From Panicum virgatum (taxonomy: Eukaryota > Streptophyta > Magnoliopsida > Poales > Poaceae): DNA of 64,000 nucleotides. Positions within the stretch are counted from its first letter, which is position 1, and each line of letters opens with the position of its first letter. The stretch lies in the NCBI RefSeq assembly GCF_016808335.1, contig NC_053141.1:22662640-22726639 (forward strand), in the 5' to 3' direction. The translations under genes were made by a program, and so were the position numbers. The notes under the pieces were generated by a model, which saw nothing but the letters and a program-made list of their open reading frames with translations, searched no databases and was not told where the DNA came from. Positions 33,517 through 48,000 of this stretch are shown here, one piece after another.

Positions 33517-34621
33517 CTGCGAAAAACGCCGACAGCGGTAAGGAACATTCCCAAAAGAAAATACGAACTCATAACTTATAAAACGGTAAATACTTACAAC
33601 ACTCTGGAAAAACAAAACTCTTTTAATTTCGAACTTCCAACAAAAATTCACAACCCAAATCACTCACTAACCCACTCTTGTAATGCAATGAATGGTATTA
33701 TGCATGATCGTCCTACGTCACCCTTCCAACAAAATTTGCCGACAATAATAGGGCAATATACGTGGTCTTTCGGTGGCAACATACGCTCTCAATTATATAA
33801 TCGATTTCTACACGCCTTAACTTACGAGTTCGTTTGTTAGTGTACCTGCAGAAATCACATGATATACAGATATATGCATATATCCACGACTGGACCCTTC
33901 GTGCCAGCACACACGAACGGCCCCCATGTGTCCTACGCCACATGGGTAACGCATATGCAGTTGCCCACATATTCACACATACATCACCATCCACTATAGA
34001 GATGGCGCCCATGCGTTTAACGCTGCATGGACAGCGCTGCATACGTTACCGAAGCAACGTATTCACTTCCCGTACAAATCGCCTTACGGGACACCCAAGG
34101 GTAAACGTGCCCCAAGGTACACGGTCATAACCAATCGCATGACAGATTTACATCTCGTAACATTGCCTTACGAGATGGCCGTGATTGCAATCACACGGTG
34201 GGAAGTCCGCGCTCCATATCAGGCGGCAGATAGCGACAGGCTCATTTGAATGGAGCCTTATCACCTCCTCGTATGCTCATCATACGGGACCCGCGCACGT
34301 ATGAAAACGTGGGCTATTCTAAAGACTACCAAGAATTGCTCACCTTGCTTACCTCAGCGTAGGTGCGTCGTTACAATATTAAGTAAGGGTTGTGCAAGAA
34401 ATTCAGGTTTAACAGAAAGAAATGTGCTGGAAGTCAGTGAATATAATTATTGCCACCAATTTATAAATAACCAAGTACTATATAGGGCTTAGTACGGATT
34501 TAATCGTAAAGCGTGACTGAAACGATTTTCCTTATACCCCAGAAATTAGTTTTTACTTTTAAAAATCTAGAAAATAGTCACATCCATACCACCCCTGGTG
34601 TATTTCGGCTCTGATACCAGC
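33517..34621 (-). other. Copy B leader with PBS and a possible short intron
   Basis: The PBS TGGTATCAGAGCC lies at 34607-34619 on the minus strand. In element sense a donor-like GTAAGTATT begins at 33597 and an acceptor-like TTTTCGCAG ends at 33517, exactly at the ORF0 ATG, defining an 81-nt candidate intron. The remaining roughly 1 kb is leader with no recognised gene. Confidence 0.5.
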
Positions 34622-37600
34622 TGTGACAGAACCGCCAAATTAAAACTCAAATTAAGCTAAATGGCCATCATTTGAACACATCAGGCACATTTGGCTTAAC
34701 GGTTTAATTTGACAGCCCTTTCAAAACCGACATTCCGATCGAAACAAACACCAGTAGTCCCACGCGAAGGTGAGCGCAGGCAGTACAAATATGACGAATA
34801 CATACAAATATGATTACAATACCGAATAGAGTATAATGAGTTCTACAAACCTGGTTTAAGTACATAAATAATATACAAGAGCAACTTTAGTTTAAAACAA
34901 AGTCCGATGTAGCAAACTTGCCGGCTATAATACAGGAAACGCAACATCGAATCACACACTCAGCCCACGGGTGTGTGATTCGGTAACTAGTAGGAACTAA
35001 ACATCTGGTCCGGACACCTCCCAACCATCCGCGCCAAGCTGGATGAATTTAGCACAACAAGGGCAGAAGTCTATCTCATCCTGACCTGAAATAGTTTGAG
35101 CCACAACCCTGAGTATACTAATACTCCGCAAGACTTACCCGACTATGGGTATACATAGCCCACTATCTAGACATGCACGGCTTTCTGGCTGTGGATTATT
35201 TGCAGAAAAGCGTCTAAAAATGGATCCTTACTTTTAATATTTTAGCTCACATATTCTATGTAGAAAGACTCTCATCTAATATTGGCCTAACTAAAACAAT
35301 CATGTTGGAGCATTACAATAATGATTCAAAATAGTTCCATCATGTATTCCTAATATTTCTAATACATTTCTACGTGGCGACAAAGAGATCAAGGCCCTCA
35401 TAACCGCGAGACACGGCGAATCGATCCGATTTAACCTTGCAAGGTGGACCTAACCAACACGGCACGTATTTGCCCCGTCGGACTATACATGCCAACCATT
35501 CCCCTCCCCGCCTCGAACTACAGGAACCAGCCCAACGACATATGGTCAGCCGAGCTCAACGTGAGACCACCAAAAGTAAACATGTGCAACCCAATTCTCC
35601 GCGACTACTCAACTCGCCCCAGGAGTTGGGTGCGGGTTCCTGTACTTTCGAAGCAAGGCAGTACTCGGCTTACCGGTTTCGACTACCTCCTACTCCCGGT
35701 ATGCGGTTAGTACAGTTCAATCCCCGATCAGCACTGCCACAACGACCGGTCCTTGATCGACACAGGTGGGGCTAAGACAACCAGGAACCCTGTCCTGCTG
35801 CCATACCTAAACATCATCACTTCCCGCCCGGTCTCACAATTCCATTTCACTTTCAATAACTCAGATACTGTAACATAACTATACATATAACTTATATCTC
35901 GCGAGTAACTGGAAATTACTCGTCTTCTAACATCCTATATCTCGCGAGTGACAAGCAGTCACTCGACTTCTATCGATACTTATTAAGCATAGCGTTTCTA
36001 TCGCCCTATACATACTAGTACAACTCAAGGAAACTACGGATCATGCAACTAGGTTTCAAATCAACTCCTAAAACGTAATGCATAAGTACTAGCAACATAT
36101 ATGGATGTCATAATTTTTAAAATACTAGGACATGCACCGGGGCTTGCCTGCGGGCTGCTGCTCAGAGCTAGTGTCCACTGGGCCTTGGGCCGGGTCGTCA
36201 CGAAACGCCTGCGGGGCTGGCTCCGTCTGCTCCTGCGGCTCCGCGATTACCTCGTATACGACTTCCTCGGTCGCGGATTCTATATGCATGCATATGAGAC
36301 AATGAGTAAAAGCAATCATGAATTTGCCATTAGAAGATAAACATTAAACAAATTACAATTTACATAAAAGGATGCAAATATGGTGCTAATTAACTTTAAT
36401 CCTAATGCTAGAAACAATTAGAGGCCAAATTATTAATTAGAGAATGATTTACTATAAAATAAAATACGACTAGCAAAGACATTATTAATTGCCTCTTATA
36501 ATTTGTATAAAAATCTACATGTAAAATAAATATTATTATACCTATACAAATAATTAAGTTTGGTTACATATTATATTCATATACTAAACTAGGTCCTATT
36601 AGTATGAAAATTTTATGGTGGATCACTAATGTTTAAAGTAAGCTACTGCAAAAATTTCATAATTTTTCGATTAACAAATCTATAGAAATTAATTAAGCAA
36701 GACTAAACACAATCTAAATTATTGCAGGGGTAAAAAGGTCATTTTGCCACTGTGGATATTTTTCCTCCATAGATCTTACTCTAACAAACCCAACAAAATT
36801 TATTTCATATTTTTCGCATTTTCCTTGAATTTATATGGAATTTACAAGCTATAGCGGAAAATAAACACAAAATAAAAGAAAAATCTCCCCTTAACTCCCC
36901 CACTGACCAGTGGGCCCCACTGATCAGTGGGACAAAACAGAGGAGGGGCGGCTAAGCCAGGCGCGCCAGGGCGCACACGGCTCGCCGGCGCGGGGGGGGG
37001 GGGGGCGGCGAGGCCCGCGGCGGCGGAGGCTGGCGGCGGCCTGCGCAGTAGCGCAGCAGCAGCTGCGCGGTGGGGCCCGCGCGCAGCCCCAGGCGGCGGG
37101 GCGGCCGGCTCGGCTATCCCTAGCGGCGGCGGCGCTACGCAGAGGAGGCGGCGGCGCGGCTCGGGCCGGCGGCGGCGGGGCCAAGCGGCGGCGGTGTGGC
37201 GTTGGGTGAGCGTCAGCGAGCTCGGGCAGCCCTGGTGCGCGCGCAAGAGTGGCGCGGGGTGGTGCAGAGGCGGCTCGCGACGGCGGCGGCGCCAGAACAG
37301 GGGAGCGGCGGCGGCACAGCCGCGTTCCGGCGGCGGTGGGGCCAGGCGGCGGCGAGGCGAGGCGGTGTAAGCATCAATGGGGTAGGGCGGCCCTGGTGCG
37401 CGCGTTAGGGTGGCGGGGGGCGTCGCGAGCAGGGCGCGCGGCGTACAGCGGCGGCGGGCGGGTCGGCCGGCGGCGGCATGGCCGCGTTTCGGCGTCGGTG
37501 ATGCAAAAATTGAAGGGGAAAGAGGCGCACGAGTAGGAGCACCTCACCTAGGTTCAATTTGAGCTACTGGACGAAGAAAACCACGGCCGGAGGTGGGTTG

Positions 37601-38075
37601 TCGGCGTTGAGGTGGATCTCGGGCTCACTGGTGACCGACGGCCGCGAAACCAAGGATTCCCGGTGCTTTGGTCGAGGGGGCTCGCGAAGGAGAGGTCGAG
37701 GAGGAGGCTAGGAAGGTAGACGAGCTTCGGTTCAAGTGGATTTGGGATTCTTGGAGGGAAACTCGCGATTCGGGCTGGCGAGCGCGAGGAGCTTCATGCG
37801 TCGTCCATGGCGAAACTGAGGAAGGAGAAGGTGAGGAGAGCGAGGCGCAGGAGGGAGCGAGGCAGGTGGCGAGCTCAGGAGATGAGCATGGTCGACTTGG
37901 CGTCGCTCGACGGCCGGAAAACCGGGATCGGCCTCCACGACGGCAACGACACAGCGACGGGAGGCTTCGGGAGGCGTCGGCGCCATTACTGCGACGTGCA
38001 GCACAGGAAGATGGGAGGTGGGTGTATGACAGGTGGGGTCCACGTGTAAGGAAATTTCTTAATTTGAATCCAAAT
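34622..38075 (-). mobile_element. LTR2, family II LTR lacking the outer 15 bp; 5' LTR of copy B
   Basis: Starts TGTGACAGAACC and runs to ATTTGAATCCAAAT, where the last 15 bp of the full LTR (ending TTGTTACA) are replaced by ACCAGC and the next LTR. The G run is 14 long. It is nearly identical to LTR1 apart from scattered substitutions and small indels. Confidence 0.92.
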
Positions 38076-38081
38076 ACCAGC

Positions 38082-41000
38082 TGTGACAGAACCGCCAAAT
38101 TAAAACTCAAATTAAGCTAAATGGCCATCATTTGAACACATCAGGCACATTTGGCTTAACGGTTTAATTTGACAGCCCTTTCAAAACCGACATTCCGATC
38201 GAAACAAACACCAGTAGTCCCACGCGAAGGTGAGCGCAGGCAGTACAAATATGACGAATACATACAAATACGATTACAATACCGAATAGAGTATAATGAG
38301 TTCTACAAACCTGGTTTAAGTACATAAATAATATACAAGAGCAACTTTAGTTTAAAACAAAGTCCGATGTAGCAAACTTGCCGGCTATAATACAGGAAAC
38401 GCAACATCGAATCACACACTCAGCCCACGGGTGTGTGATTCGGTAACTAGTAGGAACTAAACATCTGGTCCGGACACCTCCCAACCATCCGCGCCAAGCT
38501 GGATGAATTTAGCACAACAAGGGCAGAAGTCTATCTCATCCTGACCTGAAATAGTTTGAGCCACAACCCTGAGTATACTAATACTCCGCAAGACTTACCC
38601 GACTATGGGTATACATAGCCCACTATCTAGACATGCACGGCTTTCTGGCTGTGGATTATTTGCAGAAAAGCGTCTAAAAATGGATCCTTACTTTTAATAT
38701 TTTAGCTCACATATTCTATGTAGAAAGACTCTCATCTAATATTGGCCTAACTAAAACAATCATGTTGGAGCATTACAATAATGATTCAAAATAGTTCCAT
38801 CATGTATTCCTAATATTTCTAATACATTTCTACGTGGCGACAAAGAGATCAAGGCCCTCATAACCGCGAGACACGGCGAATCGATCCGATTTAACCTTGC
38901 AAGGTGGACCTAACCAACACGGCACGTATTTGCCCCGTCGGACTATACATGCCAACCATTCCCCTCCCCGCCTCGAACTACAGGAACCAGCCCAACGACA
39001 TATGGTCAGCCGAGCTCAACGTGAGACCACCAAAAGTAAACATGTGCAACCCAATTCTCCGCGACTACTCAACTCGCCCCAGGAGTTGGGTGCGGGTTCC
39101 TGTACTTTCGAAGCAAGGCAGTACTCGGCTTACCGGTTTCGACTACCTCCTACTCCCGGTATGCGGTTAGTACAGTTCAATCCCCGATCAGCACTGCCAC
39201 AACGACCGGTCCTTGATCGACACAGGTGGGGCTAAGACAACCAGGAACCCTGTCCTGCTGCCATACCTAAACATCATCACTTCCCGCCCGGTCTCACAAT
39301 TCCATTTCACTTTCAATAACTCAGATACTGTAACATAACTATACATATAACTTATATCTCGCGAGTAACTGGAAATTACTCGTCTTCTAACATCCTATAT
39401 CTCGCGAGTGACAAGCAGTCACTCGACTTCTATCGATACTTATTAAGCATAGCGTTTCTATCGCCCTATACATACTAGTACAACTCAAGGAAACTACGGA
39501 TCATGCAACTAGGTTTCAAATCAACTCCTAAAACGTAATGCATAAGTACTAGCAACATATATGGATGTCATAATTTTTAAAATACTAGGACATGCACCGG
39601 GGCTTGCCTGCGGGCTGCTGCTCAGAGCTAGTGTCCACTGGGCCTTGGGCCGGGTCGTCACGAAACGCCTGCGGGGCTGGCTCCGTCTGCTCCTGCGGCT
39701 CCGCGATTACCTCGTATACGACTTCCTCGGTCGCGGATTCTATATGCATGCATATGAGACAATGAGTAAAAGCAATCATGAATTTGCCATTAGAAGATAA
39801 ACATTAAACAAATTACAATTTACATAAAAGGATGCAAATATGGTGCTAATTAACTTTAATCCTAATGCTAGAAACAATTAGAGGCCAAATTATTAATTAG
39901 AGAATGATTTACTATAAAATAAAATACGACTAGCAAAGACATTATTAATTGCCTCTTATAATTTGTATAAAAATCTACATGTAAAATAAATATTATTATA
40001 CCTATACAAATAATTAAGTTTGGTTACATATTATATTCATATACTAAACTAGGTCCTATTAGTATGAAAATTTTATGGTGGATCACTAATGTTTAAAGTA
40101 AGCTACTGCAAAAATTTCATAATTTTTCGATTAACAAATCTATAGAAATTAATTAAGCAAGACTAAACACAATCTAAATTATTGCAGGGGTAAAAAGGTC
40201 ATTTTGCCACTGTGGATATTTTTCCTCCATAGATCTTACTCTAACAAACCCAACAAAATTTATTTCATATTTTTCGCATTTTCCTTGAATTTATATGGAA
40301 TTTACAAGCTATAGCGGAAAATAAACACAAAATAAAAGAAAAATCTCCCCTTAACTCCCCCACTGACCAGTGGGCCCCACTGATCAGTGGGACAAAACAG
40401 AGGAGGGGCGGCTAAGCCAGGCGCGCCAGGGCGCACACGGCTCGCCGGCGCGGGGGGGGGGGGGCGGCGAGGCCCGCGGCGGCGGAGGCTGGCGGCGGCC
40501 TGCGCAGTAGCGCAGCAGCAGCTGCGCGGTGGGGCCCGCGCGCAGCCCCAGGCGGCGGGGCGGCCGGCTCGGCTATCCCTAGCGGCGGCGGCGCTACGCA
40601 GAGGAGGCGGCGGCGCGGCTCGGGCCGGCGGCGGCGGGGCCAAGCGGCGGCGGTGTGGCGTTGGGTGAGCGTCAGCGAGCTCGGGCAGCCCTGGTGCGCG
40701 CGCAAGAGTGGCGCGGGGTGGTGCAGAGGCGGCTCGCGACGGCGGCGGCGCCAGAACAGGGGAGCGGCGGCGGCACAGCCGCGTTCCGGCGGCGGTGGGG
40801 CCAGGCGGCGGCGAGGCGAGGCGGTGTAAGCATCAATGGGGTAGGGCGGCCCTGGTGCGCGCGTTAGGGTGGCGGGGGGCGTCGCGAGCAGGGCGCGCGG
40901 CGTACAGCGGCGGCGGGCGGGTCGGCCGGCGGCGGCATGGCCGCGTTTCGGCGTCGGTGATGCAAAAATTGAAGGGGAAAGAGGCGCACGAGTAGGAGCA

Positions 41001-41534
41001 CCTCACCTAGGTTCAATTTGAGCTACTGGACGAAGAAAACCACGGCCGGAGGTGGGTTGTCGGCGTTGAGGTGGATCTCGGGCTCACTGGTGACCGACGG
41101 CCGCGAAACCAAGGATTCCCGGTGCTCTGGTCGAGGGGGCTCGCGAAGGAGAGGTCGAGGAGGAGGCTAGGAAGGTAGACGAGCTTCGGTTCAAGTGGAT
41201 TTGGGATTCTTGGAGGGAAACTCGCGATTCGGGCTGGCGAGCGCGAGGAGCTTCATGCGTCGTCCATGGCGAAACTGAGGAAGGAGAAGGTGAGGAGAGC
41301 GAGGCGCAGGAGGGAGCGAGGCAGGTGGCGAGCTCAGGAGATGAGCGTGGTCGACTTGGCGTCGCTCGACGGCCGGAAAACCGGGATCGGCCTCCACGAC
41401 GGCAACGACACAGCGACGGGAGGCTTCGGGAGGCGTCGGCGCCATTACTGCGACGTGCAGCACAGGAAGATGGGAGGTGGGTGTATGACAGGTGGGGTCC
41501 ACGTGTAAGGAAATTTCTTAATTTGAATCCAAAT
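38082..41534 (-). mobile_element. LTR3, family II LTR in direct tandem, no internal domain
   Basis: It is flanked on both sides by the 6-bp PBS remnant ACCAGC (38076-38081 and 41535-41540) and lacks the same 15 terminal bp as LTR2. It has no internal region on either side. G run 13. Confidence 0.92.
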
Positions 41535-41540
41535 ACCAGC

Positions 41541-44500
41541 TGTGACAGAACCGCCAAATTAAAACTCAAATTAAGCTAAATGGCCATCATTTGAACACAT
41601 CAGGCACATTTGGCTTAACGGTTTAATTTGACAGCCCTTTCAAAACCGACATTCCGATCGAAACAAACACCAGTAGTCCCACGCGAAGGTGAGCGCAGGC
41701 AGTACAAATATGACGAATACATACAAATACGATTACAATACCGAATAGAGTATAATGAGTTCTACAAACCTGGTTTAAGTACATAAATAATATACAAGAG
41801 CAACTTTAGTTTAAAACAAAGTCCGATGTAGCAAACTTGCCGGCTATAATACAGGAAACGCAACATCGAATCACACACTCAGCCCACGGGTGTGTGATTC
41901 GGTAACTAGTAGGAACTAAACATCTGGTCCGGACACCTCCCAACCATCCGCGCCAAGCTGGATGAATTTAGCACAACAAGGGCAGAAGTCTATCTCATCC
42001 TGACCTGAAATAGTTTGAGCCACAACCCTGAGTATACTAATACTCCGCAAGACTTACCCGACTATGGGTATACATAGCCCACTATCTAGACATGCACGGC
42101 TTTCTGGCTGTGGATTATTTGCAGAAAAGCGTCTAAAAATGGATCCTTACTTTTAATATTTTAGCTCACATATTCTATGTAGAAAGACTCTCATCTAATA
42201 TTGGCCTAACTAAAACAATCATGTTGGAGCATTACAATAATGATTCAAAATAGTTCCATCATGTATTCCTAATATTTCTAATACATTTCTACGTGGCGAC
42301 AAAGAGATCAAGGCCCTCATAACCGCGAGACACGGCGAATCGATCCGATTTAACCTTGCAAGGTGGACCTAACCAACACGGCACGTATTTGCCCCGTCGG
42401 ACTATACATGCCAACCATTCCCCTCCCCGCCTCGAACTACAGGAACCAGCCCAACGACATATGGTCAGCCGAGCTCAACGTGAGACCACCAAAAGTAAAC
42501 ATGTGCAACCCAATTCTCCGCGACTACTCAACTCGCCCCAGGAGTTGGGTGCGGGTTCCTGTACTTTCGAAGCAAGGCAGTACTCGGCTTACCGGTTTCG
42601 ACTACCTCCTACTCCCGGTATGCGGTTAGTACAGTTCAATCCCCGATCAGCACTGCCACAACGACCGGTCCTTGATCGACACAGGTGGGGCTAAGACAAC
42701 CAGGAACCCTGTCCTGCTGCCATACCTAAACATCATCACTTCCCGCCCGGTCTCACAATTCCATTTCACTTTCAATAACTCAGATACTGTAACATAACTA
42801 TACATATAACTTATATCTCGCGAGTAACTGGAAATTACTCATCTTCTAACATCCTATATCTCGCGAGTGACAAGCAGTCACTCGACTTCTATCGATACTT
42901 ATTAAGCATAGCGTTTCTATCGCCCTATACATACTAGTACAACTCAAGGAAACTACGGATCATGCAACTAGGTTTCAAATCAACTCCTAAAACGTAATGC
43001 ATAAGTACTAGCAACATATATGGATGTCATAATTTTTAAAATACTAGGACATGCACCGGGGCTTGCCTGCGGGCTGCTGCTCAGAGCTAGTGTCCACTGG
43101 GCCTTGGGCCGGGTCGTCACGAAACGCCTGCGGGGCTGGCTCCGTCTGCTCCTGCGGCTCCGCGATTACCTCGTATACGACTTCCTCGGTCGCGGATTCT
43201 ATATGCATGCATATGAGACAATGAGTAAAAGCAATCATGAATTTGCCATTAGAAGATAAACATTAAACAAATTACAATTTACATAAAAGGATGCAAATAT
43301 GGTGCTAATTAACTTTAATCCTAATGCTAGAAACAATTAGAGGCCAAATTATTAATTAGAGAATGATTTACTATAAAATAAAATACGACTAGCAAAGACA
43401 TTATTAATTGCCTCTTATAATTTGTATAAAAATCTACATGTAAAATAAATATTATTATACCTATACAAATAATTAAGTTTGGTTACATATTATATTCATA
43501 TACTAAACTAGGTCCTATTAGTATGAAAATTTTATGGTGGATCACTAATGTTTAAAGTAAGCTACTGCAAAAATTTCATAATTTTTCGATTAACAAATCT
43601 ATAGAAATTAATTAAGCAAGACTAAACACAATCTAAATTATTGCAGGGGTAAAAAGGTCATTTTGCCACTGTGGATATTTTTCCTCCATAGATCTTACTC
43701 TAACAAACCCAACAAAATTTATTTCATATTTTTCGCATTTTTCCTTGAATTTATATGGAATTTACAAGCTATAGCGGAAAATAAACACAAAATAAAAGAA
43801 AAATCTCCCCTTAACTCCCCCACTGAACAGTGGGCCCCACTGGTCAGTGGGACAAAACAGAGGAGGGGCGGCTAAGCCAGGCGCGCCAGGGCGCACACGG
43901 CTCGCCGGCGCGGGGGGGGGGGGGGGCGGCGAGGCCCGCGGCGGCGGAGGCCGGCGGCGGCCTGCGCGGTAGCGCAGCAGCAGCTGCGCGGTGGGGCCCG
44001 CGCGCAGCCCCAGGCGGCGGGGCGGCCGGCTCGGTTATCCCTAGCGGCGGCGGCGCTACGCAGAGGAGGTGGCGGCGCGGCTCGGGCCGGCGGCGGCGGG
44101 GCCAAGCGGCGGCGGTGTGGCGTTGGGTGAGCGTCAGCGAGCTCGGGCAGCCCTGGTGCGCGCGCAAGAGTGGCGCGGGGTGGTGCAGAGGCGGCTCGCG
44201 ACGGCGGCGGCGCCAGAACAGGGGAGCGGCGGCGGCACAGCCGCGTTCCGGCGGCGGTGGGGCCAGGCGGCGGCGAGGCGAGGCGGTGTAAGCATCAATG
44301 GGGTAGGGCGGCCCTGGTGCGCGCGTTAGGGTGGCGGGGGGCGTCGCGAGCAGGGCGCGCGGCGTACAGCGGCGGCGGGCGGGTCGGCCGGCGGCGGCAT
44401 GGCCGCGTTTCGGCGTCGGTGATGCAAAAATTGAAGGGGAAAGAGGCGCACGAGTAGGAGCACCTCACCTAGGTTCAATTTGAGCTACTGGACGAAGAAA

Positions 44501-45011
44501 ACCACGGCCGGAGGTGGGTTGTCGGCGTTGAGGTGGATCTCGGGCTCACTGGTGACCGACGGCCGCGAAACCAAGGATTCCCGGTGCTCTGGTCGAGGGG
44601 GCTCGCGAAGGAGAGGTCGAGGAGGAGGCTAGGAAGGTAGACGAGCTTCGGTTCAAGTGGATTTGGGATTCTTGGAGGGAAACTCGCGATTCGGGCTGGC
44701 GAGCGCGAGGAGCTTCATGCGTCATCCATGGCGAAACTGAGGAAGGAGAAGGTGAGGAGAGCGAGGCGCAGGAGGGAGCGAGGCAGGTGGCGAGCTCAGG
44801 AGATGAGCGTGGTCGACTTGGCGTCGCTCGACGGCCGGAAAACCGGGATCGGCCTCCACGACGGCAACGACACAGCGACGGGAGGCTTCGGGAGGCGTCG
44901 GCGCCATTACTGCGACGTGCAGCACAGGAAGATGGGAGGTGGGTGTATGACAGGTGGGGTCCACGTGTAAGGAAATTTCTTAATTTGAATCCAAATTTTT
45001 GGATTGTTACA
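41541..45011 (-). mobile_element. LTR4, complete family II LTR; 3' LTR of copy C
   Basis: Starts TGTGACAGAACC and ends GGATTGTTACA at 45011, followed by the copy C polypurine tract. G run 15. It lies 17,771 bp downstream of LTR1 by matching 3' ends. Confidence 0.92.
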
Positions 45012-45083
45012 ATCCTTCCCCCTAAAAGAAATCTCGTCCCGAGATTTAGGAGAAAAGTGCCGAATTGAAAGGAAGTCGTAAAA

Positions 45084-48000
45084 TCATATACCTTGGTATA
45101 ATTGGAGCAACTCAGGACATTTGGATTGAACAAATTCCTCCGTTTCCCAGGTAGCTTCTCGCTCTGAGTGATTACTCCATTGTACCTTATAGAAATTGCT
45201 GGTTTGATTTCGAGTGACCCGAGTCTTGTGATCAACAATTTTCACTGGATGCTCTGGATAGACAAGATCGGGCTCCACTTGTAACTTTTCTATGTCCATT
45301 ATTTTGTCTGGAACACGGAGGCATTTCCTTAGCTGGGAAACATGGAATATATTATGAACTGCGGATAATTGGGCAGGAAGTTCCAAGCGATATGCTACTG
45401 GCCCACATTGTTCGATGATAGGAAAAGGCCCAACAAAGCGAGGGGCGAGCTTTCCCTTCACACCGAACCGTTGGACTCCTCTCATTGGAGATACTCGTAA
45501 ATAGACATGATCCCCCACTTGGAATGAGATTGATTGACGTTTCTTGTCCGCATAGCTTTTCTGCCGGGATTGGGCTATCTTTAAGTTCTCCTGTATAACC
45601 CGGACTTGTTCTTCCGCCTCACTGACCATATCAGGGCCGAATACATTTCTTTCACCGGCTTCTGACCAATTCAATGGAGTTCTACACCTTCGCCCATATA
45701 ACGCCTCAAAAGGAGCCATCCTGATGCTCTCTTGATAGCTATTATTATAAGCGAACTCAGCTAAGGGTAGAGATTCATCCCACTTCTGACTGTAGGTGAG
45801 TGCACATGCTCTAAGCATATCCTCCAGAATCTGGTTAATTCTCTCTGTCTGACCATCTGTCTGAGGATGATAGGCCGAACTATGGATCAGTTGAGTGCCC
45901 AGAGCGGCGTGAAAGTGCTCCCAGAACCGGGCAATGAACTGAGTGCCCCGGTCCGAAATAATTGTCTTTGGAATCCCATGAAGACTCACAATACGGTCCA
46001 TATACAGCTGAGCGTATTGCTTCGCTGTATGTGTGGTCTTTACCGGTAGAAAATGGGCCGACTTGGTGAGGCGATCCACAATAACCCATATCGAGTCATA
46101 CCCCTTGGAAGTTTTGGGTAAGCCGACTATGAAATCCATACTGATGTCCTCCCATTTCCAAGATGGAATACTCAAAGGCTGAAGAGGACCTGCTGCTTTC
46201 AAATGGCTCGCTTTGACCCTTCTACAGGTGTCACATTCAGACACATATTTAGCAATCTCCCGCTTCATTCTGGTCCACCAAAATCGTTGCTTCAAATCTT
46301 GATATATTTTATTGCTGCCCGGGTGGATAGAATACCTAGAGAGATGAGCTTCATCAAAGATTTGTTTTCGGAGCTCTAAATCTTTAGGTACCACCAAACA
46401 ATCCTTGAACCATAGAATTCCAGCCTCATCTAAATGAAAACAATTCACCCCCGGGTCATTTTCTGCAAGTCTTTGGCGAATCTTTTCCATCCCGACATTA
46501 TGTTTTTGAGCAGAAATAATCCGATCTCGAAGAGTTGGTGAAATGACTAAATTATCAAGACTGCCTTGCGTGATGATCCCCAAGTTTAACTTTTCCAGTT
46601 CATAACAAAGGGTCTCATTGAAAGGCACAATAGACAGGCAGTTGCACTGAGCCTTGCGGCTTAAAGCATCTGCAACCACATTGGCCTTACCCGGGTGATA
46701 ATGAATCTCCAAATCATAATCCTTAATCAATTCCAACCATCGCCTTTGGCGTAGATTTAGCTCATTCTGGGTGAAAATATACTTGAGACTTTTATGGTCC
46801 GTATATATATGAACAGGATTTCCCAAAAGATAATGACGCCAGATCTTCAAAGCATGAACCACTGCTGCTAGTTCTAAATCATGAGTGGCATAATTTTCCT
46901 CATGTCGCCGGAGTGCTCGGGAAGCATAAGCAATTACTCGACGGTCTTGCATGAGGACACAACCTAAACCCGTACCTGATGCATCACAATATACATCAAA
47001 GGGTCGAGTAATATCTGGTTGGGCTAAAACAGGGGCAGATGTCAAAAGTTTCCTCAGGGTCAGGAAAGCCTGATCACATTTATCATTCCAATTAAATTTT
47101 ACCCCTTTCTTGAGCAACTCAGTCATGGGCTTAGCAATTTTTGAAAAATCCGGAACAAACCGCCGGTAATATCCTGCTAGCCCAAGAAAACTCCGAATTT
47201 CCGGAACAGATGTAGGTGCTTCCCAATTCAAAACATCTTGGATTTTACTAGGGTCAACAGAAATTCCATCTTCTGATATAACATGACCCAGGAATGGAAC
47301 CTTCTTCAGCCAGAACTCACACTTAGTGAATTTGGCATACAACTCGTGTTCCCGAAGACGCTGGAGAACAATGCGAAGATGCTCAGCATGCTCTTCTTCA
47401 TTTTTAGAATATATAAGAATGTCGTCGATGAAAACCACGACAAACTTATCCAATTCGGGCATAAACACCGAGTTCATGAGATACATGAAATGAGCCGGGG
47501 CATTCGTCAATCCAAATGACATAACGAGGTATTCATAAAGCCCATATCGTGTGGAGAAAGCCGTTTTTGGAATATCTTCGAGCCTAATTTTTATTTGATG
47601 ATAGCCCGATCGAAGATCAATTTTGGAGAATACCTTGGCCCCGACTAACTGATCAAACAAAATATCAATTCGGGGGAGTGGATATTTGTTTTTGATAGTG
47701 ACAGCATTCAAAGGCCGATAGTCCACACACAACCTGAGGCTTTGATCTTTCTTTTTAACAAAGAGCGCTGGACAGCCCCAAGGTGAAGTGCTAGGACGGA
47801 TATAACCCTTATCAAGCAACTCCTGTAATTGCTTCTTTAGTTCTGCTAACTCATTGGGTGGCATACGATAAGGTCTTCTGGAAATTGGTGCCGTCCCCGG
47901 TTGCAATTCAATGGCAAACTCGATCTTACGGTCAGGTGGCATGCCTGGTAAGTCATCCGGAAAAACATCCGGATATTCACACACCACTAGTATTTCAGCC

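Noticed and set aside
36842..37536. Ala/Gly/Arg-rich ORFs in the GC block of LTR2-LTR5
   Set aside because: CGG-repeat composition produces them in all frames; small indels between LTR copies shift frames freely.
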